Source: Candidatus Rokubacteria bacterium GWA2_70_23 (GTDB lineage Bacteria; Methylomirabilota; Methylomirabilia; Rokubacteriales; CSP1-6). Taken from it: DNA of 37,542 nucleotides. This document shows positions 31,984 to 37,542 of this stretch, in pieces; the stretch's first letter is position 1; every line of letters begins with the position of its first letter. Position numbers and translations under genes: made by a program. The stretch is taken from contig MGBT01000057.1 of NCBI GenBank assembly GCA_001788395.1, forward strand, positions 1 to 37,542. Direction: 5' to 3'. The notes beneath the pieces were generated by a model. That model had not been told where the DNA came from, searched no databases, and saw nothing but the letters and a program-made list of their open reading frames with translations.

Positions 31984-32710
31984 GATCGAGGACGTGAGCG
32001 TGTACTACGGCAAGCGCCGGGCGCTCGAAAGGGTGTCGGTCCGCGTCGGGGAAGGGGAGATCGTCACCCTCCTCGGAGCCAATGGGGCGGGGAAGTCCAC
32101 GGTGCTCCGGGCCGTGTCCGGGCTCGTGCGGCCCACGGGTGGACGCATCGTCTACGCCGGACGCGACATCACCCGCTGGCCCGCGGATGCCATCGTGGCC
32201 GCCGGCATCGGGCACGTGCCCGAGGGACGCGACATCTTCCCCGAGTTCACCGTGCTCGACAACCTCCTGGTGGGCGGCCACACCGTGGCCCGGCGGGAGC
32301 TCGCGGGGCGCCTGGAGTCCGCCTTCGAGCTCTTCCCGCTGCTCCGCGAGCGGCGGCGGCAGCCGGCCGGGACGCTCTCCGGAGGCGAGCAGCAGATGCT
32401 GGCCATGGGGCGGGCGCTGGTGGCGCGACCACGACTGCTCCTGCTGGACGAGCCGTCGCTGGGGCTCGCGCCCATGCTCACGCGGGAGATCTTCCGCGTG
32501 ATCCGCCGGATCAACCAGAGCGGGGTGTCGGTGCTCCTGGTGGAGCAGAACGCGCGCCGGGCGCTGGGGGTGGCCCACCGAGGCTACGTGCTCGAGACCG
32601 GGCGCCTCGTGGTCTCCGGCGCCTCGCGGGATCTCCTGGAGGACCAGCGGGTACAGACCGCCTACCTCGGGCTCCGGCCGCCGACCGAGGGAGCGAGAGA
32701 GGGAGGGTGA
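31967..32710 (+). CDS. livF: ABC transporter ATP-binding protein, LivF family
   Basis: A 247-residue ATPase: [90 protein letters not shown] and [12 protein letters not shown]. All are the normal LivF forms. It completes the transporter that begins at 28225. The ATG is 17 bases inside the end of livG. The last residues ([10 protein letters not shown]) run past the usual end at AYLG and are probably unimportant. The acyl-CoA dehydrogenase starts four bases later. Confidence 0.94.
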   Translation: [247 protein letters not shown]

Positions 32711-32714
32711 GCGC

Positions 32715-33875
32715 ATGATCCGTTTCACCGCCGAGCAGGAGGAGTTCAGGAAGACGGTGGCCCGCTTCGTGGATACCGAGGTCGTGCCGGCTGCCGAGGC
32801 TGTGGATGACCGCGCGGAATTCCCCGCGGCGCTCTTCCGGCGCCTCGGGGAGCTGGGGTACCTGGGGCTCCGCTACCCCGAGACCTATGGCGGGGCCGAC
32901 GCCGACATGGTCACCTACTGTCTCTTCGCCGAGGAGCTGGCACGGGGGTCGCTGTCGCTAGCGGCCGTGGGCGCGATGCAGTCGCTCATGGGCACGCACT
33001 TCATCTACAAGTACGGCGGCGAGGCGCTGCGACAGCGCTATCTCGTGCCGGCGCTCCGGGGACAGCTCGTGGCGACCTTCGCGCTCACGGAGCCCGATGC
33101 GGGCTCGGACCTGGCGAACATCACCACCCGGGCCGAGCGGCGCGGGGACGGCTGGGTTCTCCGCGGCCGCAAGACCTGGGTGACGAACGCGCCCGTGGCG
33201 GACGTGCTGACGGTGGCGGCGAAAACCTCTGCCGAGCGCGGCATGAAGAACATCGCGCTCTTCCTCCTGGACCGGGCGGCCATGCGCGGGATCTCGCTGG
33301 GAAAGAAGATCGACAAGATGTCGGTGCGCGCCTCCGAGACCGGCGAGATCGTGCTGGAGGACGTGGAGGTGCCGGCCGAGCACCTGCTGGGCGGGGAGAC
33401 CGGCGGCGTCGAGAAGGTGGGCGGTGTCCTCGCCGAGGCCCGGATCATGACCTCCGCGCTCTCGGTCGGGCTCGGCCGCGCGGCCTATCAGGCGGCGCTC
33501 GCGTACGCCCGCCAGCGGGTGGCCTTCGGCAAGCCCATCGTCGAGCACCAGGCGATTGCCTTCAAGCTGGCCGACATGCTCACCTCGATCCACGCCGCGA
33601 CCCTCATGACGTATCAGGCGGCGGCGCGGCTGGACGCCGGGCGGCCGGTGGGCCGGGAGGCCGCCATGACCAAGCTCTTCGCCTCGGAGATGGCGGTGCG
33701 GGTCACCGACGAGGCCGCGCGCGTGTTCGCCTCCTACGGGCTCGCCATGGAGTATCCGGTGCAGCGCTACTTCCGAGACGCCCGCTTCCTGCTGCCCGGC
33801 GGGGGCACCTCCGAGATCCTGCGCCTCATCATCGGGCGGGAGCTCGACTGGGATCGCGGAGGGGCCTTCGCATGA
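32715..33875 (+). CDS. Acyl-CoA dehydrogenase family protein with atypical catalytic position
   Basis: A 386-residue FAD-dependent acyl-CoA dehydrogenase. Conserved parts: FALTEPDAGSDLANITTRAER (flavin and substrate contacts); WVTNAPVADVLTV; RQRVAFGKPIVEHQAIAFKLADM; and YPVQRYFRDARFLLPGGGTSEILRLIIGREL. In most members the catalytic base is the Glu of IYEGTSEI near the C-terminus; here that position is Gly (363). Glu241, in VLAEARIMTSALSVG, aligns with the base used by isovaleryl-CoA and long-chain dehydrogenases, so it may do the job, pointing to a branched or bulky substrate. The stop overlaps the ligase gene by 4 bases. Confidence 0.92.
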   Translation: MIRFTAEQEEFRKTVARFVDTEVVPAAEAVDDRAEFPAALFRRLGELGYLGLRYPETYGGADADMVTYCLFAEELARGSLSLAAVGAMQSLMGTHFIYKYGGEALRQRYLVPALRGQLVATFALTEPDAGSDLANITTRAERRGDGWVLRGRKTWVTNAPVADVLTVAAKTSAERGMKNIALFLLDRAAMRGISLGKKIDKMSVRASETGEIVLEDVEVPAEHLLGGETGGVEKVGGVLAEARIMTSALSVGLGRAAYQAALAYARQRVAFGKPIVEHQAIAFKLADMLTSIHAATLMTYQAAARLDAGRPVGREAAMTKLFASEMAVRVTDEAARVFASYGLAMEYPVQRYFRDARFLLPGGGTSEILRLIIGRELDWDRGGAFA

Positions 33876-35170
33876 GCCACCCGCCGGTGCCCATGTTCCA
33901 GCCCTCGCTGGAGGCGCGTCCGCGGGAGCAGCTGGAGGCGCTCCAGCTCGAGCGGATGCGCCGGACGCTCGGCCTCATCAAGGAGAACGCCGCCTACCGC
34001 AACCGCATCGGCCGGGTGGATCCCGAGGCACTCCGCTCGGTCGCCGACTGGTCAGGGCTGCCCTTTCTCACCAAGGAAGCGCTGCGCGATGCCTACCCGC
34101 TCGGGCTCTGCTGCGCGCCGCGGGGGGTGATCCAGCGCGTGCACATGTCCTCCGGGACCACCGGCAACCCCATCGTCACCCCGTACACGCGCGCCGACAT
34201 CGCCCAGTGGGGCGAGGTGATGGCCCGCTGCTACGTGGCGGCGGGCGTGACCTCGGCCGACATCGTCCAGATCACGCCCTCCTTCGGCCTGTTCACCGGG
34301 GGCTTCGGCTTCCACTACGGCGCCGAGCGGCTGGGCGTCATGGTGATCCCCGCGGGCGCCGGGCGCAGCGCCTTCCAGCTCAAGGTCATGAAGGACCTCG
34401 GGGCGACGGTGCTGGCCGGCATCGCGACCTACCCGCTCCGGCTCCTCGAGGTCGCGCGGGAGGAGGGGTTCAACCTGCGGGAGCTGCGGCTGCGCGTGGC
34501 CATCCTGGGATCGGAGATGTGGTCGGACGACCTGCGCTCCCTGATCGAGCACGAGCTCAACGTGGAGACCTTCGACATCATCGGGATGACCGAGAGCGGC
34601 GGGCCCGGGCTCGGCATCGACTGCCGCGCTCACGACGGGATCCATGTGTGGGAGGACCACTACTACTGCGAGATCGTCGATCCCGAGAGCGGGGCGCCGC
34701 GCCCGGACGGGGAGGAGGGGGAGCTGGTGCTCTCCACGCTCACGCGCGAAGGGCTCCCCCTCGTCCGCTACCGGACCCACGACCTCACCCGCGTGGTGAG
34801 CCGCGCCCCCTGCGCCTGCGGGCGCACTCACGTCCGGCTCGCCCGGCTGCGCGGCCGCACCGACGACATGGTGATCTTCCGGGGGGTCAACTTCTACCCC
34901 CGCCAGGTCGAGTCCCTCGTGATGGGGCGGCCCGGAGTGAGCCACGAGTACCAGGTGCTCCTCGAGCGGGCAGGGGCGGGGGGGGACCGGATGCGCCTGC
35001 TCATCGAGGTGCGGCCGGGCTTCGACCCCGAGAGCGTCAAGGGGATAAAGCGGGACTTCAAGGATATTCTCAATCTCACGCCGGAAGTGACCATTCTCCA
35101 AGAGGGAGAGATCCCGCGCCCGCAGGGCAAGGCGGTGCGGATCATGGACAACCGCGCAGCGGGCTCATGA
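33872..35170 (+). CDS. Phenylacetate-CoA ligase-family (PaaK-like) AMP-forming ligase
   Basis: A 432-residue adenylate-forming enzyme of the PaaK family. The phosphate loop MSSGTTGNPIVTPYT is at about 92-106. SEMWSDDLRSLIE, IIGMTESGGPGLGIDC and VRYRTHDLTRVV follow, then the CACGRTHVRL cysteine pair and GRTDDMVIFRGVNFYPRQVE typical of PaaK. Lys420 in RPQGKAVRI is the likely catalytic lysine of the C-terminal lid. It activates an aryl-acetate or related acid with ATP and CoA in the cytoplasm. It is coupled to the acyl-CoA dehydrogenase (ATGA) and to the truncated synthetase gene that follows. Confidence 0.92.
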   Translation: MSHPPVPMFQPSLEARPREQLEALQLERMRRTLGLIKENAAYRNRIGRVDPEALRSVADWSGLPFLTKEALRDAYPLGLCCAPRGVIQRVHMSSGTTGNPIVTPYTRADIAQWGEVMARCYVAAGVTSADIVQITPSFGLFTGGFGFHYGAERLGVMVIPAGAGRSAFQLKVMKDLGATVLAGIATYPLRLLEVAREEGFNLRELRLRVAILGSEMWSDDLRSLIEHELNVETFDIIGMTESGGPGLGIDCRAHDGIHVWEDHYYCEIVDPESGAPRPDGEEGELVLSTLTREGLPLVRYRTHDLTRVVSRAPCACGRTHVRLARLRGRTDDMVIFRGVNFYPRQVESLVMGRPGVSHEYQVLLERAGAGGDRMRLLIEVRPGFDPESVKGIKRDFKDILNLTPEVTILQEGEIPRPQGKAVRIMDNRAAGS

Positions 35171-35310
35171 GCGCCCTCGACGCCCTCTTCTCCCCGACCC
35201 GGGTGGCCGTGCTCGGGGTCTCGCGAAACCCGGCCAAGCTCGGCCATGTCCTGCTCAAGAACGTGCTGGGCGGGGGCTTTCCCGGTGAGGTCTTGTCTTC
35301 TTGTACTTAA
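35167..35310 (+). pseudogene. Truncated acyl-CoA synthetase (ADP-forming type), CoA-binding N-terminus only
   Basis: A 47-codon fragment: SALDALFSPTRVAVLGVSRNPAKLGHVLLKN matches the start of the CoA-binding domain of NDP-forming acetyl/acyl-CoA synthetases, which are normally 450-900 residues. After GGGFPGEV, where the family continues toward YPVNP, the sequence becomes LSSCT and stops. The break falls at about 35290, where base composition changes abruptly; the TAA stop (35308-35310) lies inside the dif-like site. It starts by ATGA overlap with the ligase gene, so it was once the next gene of the operon. Confidence 0.8.
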
Positions 35311-35332
35311 CATAATACTCCTTATCAGACCC
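35305..35332 (-). other. Candidate dif / XerCD recombination site
   Basis: Read on the minus strand the 28 bases divide as GGGTCTGATAA (35322-35332), GGAGTA (35316-35321) and TTATGTTAAGT (35305-35315). The E. coli dif arms are GGTGCGCATAA and TTATGTTAAAT around a 6-base centre. By hand the XerD-side arm matches at 10 of 11 positions and the XerC-side arm at 7 of 11, with the same 11-6-11 spacing. The surrounding 40 bases (35291-35330) have 13 G or C, against a very GC-rich background. It could be the chromosomal dif or a Xer-type integration site. No recombinase gene is in the window. Confidence 0.55.
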
Positions 35333-35388
35333 TGATCCGGGATGACTGGACGCAGCGGGCAGGCGCCGGGAGTGGCGAATCGGGCCGA

Positions 35389-36042
35389 TTACTTCGGGAG
35401 GCTCTGGAGACTGGCGAGGCGGCTGCGGATATCGTCGGCGCGGCGGGTGTCCGGGCGCTCCTTGAGGAGACGGGCGTAGGTCTCACGCGCGGCCGCCGCG
35501 TTGCCCCCGAACTCCTGGACCCGCGCGAGACCGAGGAGCCCCTCTTCGTAGAGGAAGTCCTTCGGGGAGAGCCCGGCCAGCGCGGCCTGGAAGGCGGTTT
35601 GGGCCTTGCCGTGATCCTTCTCGGCCTCCCACGAGTAGGCGATGCCGAGGGCGGCCAGGCTTCTGAGCGTGCCCGTGGCGCCCTTGCCGATGGCGATCTC
35701 GTAGGCGCCGCGCGCGGGCCCGTACTGAGCGCCGTCGTAGCGGAGATTGCCGAGGCGATAGGCGGCCTCGGGGGCGCCGGAGAAGCGCGGGTGGTCGGCG
35801 AGAACTGCGTCGAGCGCCCGGATGGCCTTGTCGCGAGCGTCAGGGGCCGCCCCGGGGGATGCGGCGTGCTGGGCGAGATCGGCGGCGGCGGCGAGCGCCA
35901 GGCGCCCGCGCGATTCCTGGGCGCCGTACCAGCTGTAGGCGCCGAGGGCGATGGCGCCGAGCCCGATCGCGGCCGCGAGCCCGGCGAGACCCCAGCGCGT
36001 GGCGCGCGAGTCGCGGAGCCAGGTCGAGAGGAGATCGCGCAT
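35389..36042 (-). CDS. YfgM-like membrane-anchored TPR protein
   Basis: A 217-residue protein with a single N-terminal membrane helix (WGLAGLAAAIGLGAIALGAYSWYG, about 17-40) and a helical repeat region: AIRALDAVLADHPRFSGAPEAAYRLGNLRYDGAQYGPARGAYEIAI, LAALGIAYSWEAEKDHGKAQTAFQAALAG and LLGLARVQEFGGNAAAARETYARLLKERP, each in TPR spacing. This layout resembles YfgM/TPR_21 proteins, which sit at the inner membrane with the repeats outside and interact with the secretion or envelope machinery. It lies five bases downstream of the bactofilin gene on the same strand and is probably co-transcribed with it. The function is inferred from architecture only. Confidence 0.75.
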   Translation of the reverse strand: MRDLLSTWLRDSRATRWGLAGLAAAIGLGAIALGAYSWYGAQESRGRLALAAAADLAQHAASPGAAPDARDKAIRALDAVLADHPRFSGAPEAAYRLGNLRYDGAQYGPARGAYEIAIGKGATGTLRSLAALGIAYSWEAEKDHGKAQTAFQAALAGLSPKDFLYEEGLLGLARVQEFGGNAAAARETYARLLKERPDTRRADDIRSRLASLQSLPK

Positions 36043-36047
36043 GGGAA

Positions 36048-36512
36048 TCAGCTGCCGGCCGGGGGTGCGGTGGGGCGGCTGGCCACGGCGGGCCGCTCCA
36101 CCCAGATCTCGCCCTTGACGGACGCCCCGTCGGCGGCGGAGAAGCTCCCCGTGCGGAGCGAGCCGGTGAGCACGCCCGAGGGGAGGATCTCGACGCGAGT
36201 CGATGCGGAGAGGTTGCCGCGCACGGTGCCGCCGATCACGATGGCGGCGGCATCGATGTTGGCATCCACCTGCGCCCCCTCCGCCACCAGCACCCGGCCC
36301 GTCACCTTGATCTCGCCCTCGAACTTGCCCAGGATGTGGAAGTCCCCTTCCCCGGCGACCTCGCCGCGGAACGACAGGCGGCTGCCGATGCCGGCGGCGG
36401 AGGGCCCGCTGCCGCTGTCGATGCGCCGCGGCGGCTGCATCTGCACGGTCTCGAGCTCGGGCGCCTCTCCGCTGAGGCCGAGGTAGGCGAGCGCAGCACG
36501 CATCATGCCCAT
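36048..36512 (-). CDS. Bactofilin family cytoskeletal protein
   Basis: A 154-residue bactofilin (DUF583). The core GSRLSFRGEVAGEGDFHILGKFEGEIKVTGRVLVAEGAQVDANIDAAAIVIGGTVRGNL shows the repeating six-residue beta-helix pattern, with flanking disordered, proline-rich ends (PPRRIDSGSGPSA and RPTAPPAGS). Bactofilins polymerise without nucleotide on the cytoplasmic membrane face and organise cell shape, stalks or chromosome-partition complexes. Start at MGMMRA; two alternative Met codons follow within four residues. It is divergent from the NUDIX gene, with a 92-base region between. Confidence 0.88.
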   Translation of the reverse strand: MGMMRAALAYLGLSGEAPELETVQMQPPRRIDSGSGPSAAGIGSRLSFRGEVAGEGDFHILGKFEGEIKVTGRVLVAEGAQVDANIDAAAIVIGGTVRGNLSASTRVEILPSGVLTGSLRTGSFSAADGASVKGEIWVERPAVASRPTAPPAGS

Positions 36513-36604
36513 CGGTGGGCGCCGGTCGTGGGGCCGCTGCTGGCGTGGCTCACGTCCGTATGCTAGGCGGCCGGCCCCGGAGAGTCAAGGAAAGGAGAAG
36601 GCCT
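36513..36604. promoter_or_regulatory. Divergent region between the bactofilin and NUDIX genes
   Basis: These 92 bases separate two outward-reading genes and should contain promoters for both. For the plus strand, TATGCT (36559-36564) could be a -10 box, without a convincing -35. A purine-rich ribosome site (AAGGAGAAGG) precedes the GTG at 36605. Nothing else stands out. Confidence 0.35.
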
Positions 36605-37120
36605 GTGGCACAGCGCGCGCGATTCTGCATGGCCTGCGGCGCCCCGCTCGCCGCCGTTCGCGAGGAGGGCCAGGTGCGGCGCCGCTGCCGGCGCTGCGGC
36701 TGGACCTTCTACGACAACCCGGTGCCGGCGGTGCTCGGCATTGCCGAACGGGGACAGCGCGTGCTGCTGGCCCGCCGCGCCGCCCCGCCGCATCGCGGAA
36801 CCTGGGACCTGCCGGGCGGCTTCCTCGAGGCCGGAGAGACGCCGGAGCGCGCGCTCGTCCGCGAGCTGCGCGAGGAGCTCGGGGTCCGCGCGACAGCCGG
36901 CCGCTTCCTCGGTTTCTTCACCGAGACCTACGGCCCAGGCGGCATGCCGATCCTGGCGGCGGTGTACCGGGTGCGGCTGGCCGGCGAGCCGCGGGCGATG
37001 AGTGATGTCTCGGAGGTGCGCTGGTTTCCGCGGCGCCGGCTGCCCCTCGGGGAGATCGCCTTCCCGGCCATGCGGCGCGCACTGGCCGCGTACGGGCGCG
37101 GTGCCCTCAGGTTGCCGTGA
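36605..37120 (+). CDS. NUDIX hydrolase with N-terminal zinc ribbon
   Basis: A 171-residue protein. The N-terminal ribbon has CMACGAPL and CRRCGWTFYDNP, two CxxC pairs. The NUDIX box GGFLEAGETPERALVRELREELGV fits the Gx5Ex7REUxEExGU consensus exactly. The family cleaves nucleoside diphosphates linked to another group (ADP-ribose, NADH and others); the ribbon is shared with NudC/NADH-pyrophosphatase-like and uncharacterised members, and the protein is too short for NudC. I chose GTG 36605 because it follows the ribosome site and begins just before the ribbon. The stop overlaps the next gene by 4 bases (GTGA). Confidence 0.88.
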   Translation: MAQRARFCMACGAPLAAVREEGQVRRRCRRCGWTFYDNPVPAVLGIAERGQRVLLARRAAPPHRGTWDLPGGFLEAGETPERALVRELREELGVRATAGRFLGFFTETYGPGGMPILAAVYRVRLAGEPRAMSDVSEVRWFPRRRLPLGEIAFPAMRRALAAYGRGALRLP

Positions 37121-37542
37121 GGGTGCTGCTCGTCTACTTCAATCCGGCCCGCGATCTCCTGCCGGCGCCGCCCATCGGGATGAGCTACGTGGCCGAGGCG
37201 ACCCGTCGCGCCGGCCATGCGGTGCGGGTGCTGGACGGGCTCGGCCGCGAGCGGCCGCTTCACGACGTCCAGGAGGCGTTGCGGACCTTCGATCCTCAGG
37301 CGGTGGGTATCTCCGTGCGGAACATCGACAACGTCGTCCGCCAGCGGCCGGCCTGGCATCTCGGCGAGCTGACTGCCGTCCTCGACACCATCCGCCGGCA
37401 ATGCCCTGCCCCGATCATCCTGGGCGGTCCGGCGATCTCCATCCTGGGCGCGACGGCCCTCAGCCGCCTCGACGCGGACTTCGCCGTGATTGGCGAGGGC
37501 GAGATGACCTTCCCGGCCCTCCTGGCGGCGATGGAGACCGGC
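37117..37542 (+). CDS. B12-binding domain protein, probably radical SAM (3' end outside window)
   Basis: 142 codons are visible and the frame is open to the window edge. The sequence VRVLLVYFNPARDLLPAPPIGMSYVAEATRRAGHAVRVLDG is the start of the cobalamin-binding domain of class B radical SAM proteins (BchE/HpnP type). It continues VGISVRNIDNV, APIILGGPAISILG and DFAVIGEGEMTFPALL; the last, GEGE, is the strongly conserved end of that domain. The radical SAM CxxxCxxC cluster should lie just beyond the edge but cannot be seen. It is coupled to the NUDIX gene by a GTGA overlap. Confidence 0.82.
   Translation, partial: MRVLLVYFNPARDLLPAPPIGMSYVAEATRRAGHAVRVLDGLGRERPLHDVQEALRTFDPQAVGISVRNIDNVVRQRPAWHLGELTAVLDTIRRQCPAPIILGGPAISILGATALSRLDADFAVIGEGEMTFPALLAAMETG

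Overview
This is a high-GC bacterial window with very short gene spacing and many 4-base start/stop overlaps. The content is branched-chain (Liv) ABC transporters, hydantoinase/oxoprolinase-type HyuA/HyuB pairs, CoA-dependent degradation enzymes, a B12-dependent acyl-CoA mutase and a molybdenum hydroxylase. This fits a soil or subsurface heterotroph with a large catabolic repertoire; lineages such as Rokubacteria/Methylomirabilota come to mind. No taxonomic marker is present, so that placement is only an impression. I saw no rRNA, tRNA, CRISPR array or transposase.

Layout. (1) Bases 1-13925, all plus strand: the end of a Liv transporter (livM-livG-livF), a PaaI-type thioesterase, a HyuA/HyuB pair, an internally deleted solute-binding-protein gene, a beta-oxidation-like set (MaoC hydratase, SDR, thiolase, 3-hydroxyacyl-CoA dehydrogenase), an amidohydrolase, and an SsuBC/TauBC-type ABC ATPase with two permeases. 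(2) 14164-16185, minus strand: a D-2-hydroxyacid dehydrogenase and the NMT1-type binding protein that probably serves the preceding ABC genes. (3) 16248-35310, all plus: a DUF35 protein, two methylmalonyl-CoA mutase subunits, a CaiB-type CoA-transferase, an octopine-dehydrogenase-like enzyme, a lone molybdopterin hydroxylase subunit, a V4R protein, a methylmalonyl-CoA epimerase-like protein, a second HyuA/HyuB pair, a complete Liv transporter (H, M, K, G, F), an acyl-CoA dehydrogenase, a PaaK-type ligase and a truncated acyl-CoA synthetase. (4) 35389-37542: unrelated housekeeping-type genes (YfgM-like TPR protein and bactofilin on minus; NUDIX hydrolase and a B12-binding/radical-SAM-type protein on plus).

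Working together (inference): regions 1-3 read as a catabolic island. Substrates enter through the ABC systems, are opened or carboxylated by ATP-dependent HyuAB enzymes, activated by PaaK or CaiB, degraded by dehydrogenase/hydratase/thiolase steps, and fed to the TCA cycle through methylmalonyl-CoA. The actual substrates cannot be read from the sequence.

The strongest non-gene signals are: a 28-bp site at 35305-35332 resembling a XerC/XerD dif site, which supplies the stop codon of a truncated gene and separates the island from unrelated genes; and two families of short GC-rich repeats (called R1 and R2 here) placed at gene junctions, in some cases translated as terminal extensions of otherwise ordinary enzymes. 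There is also a nested hairpin element at about 13991-14078.
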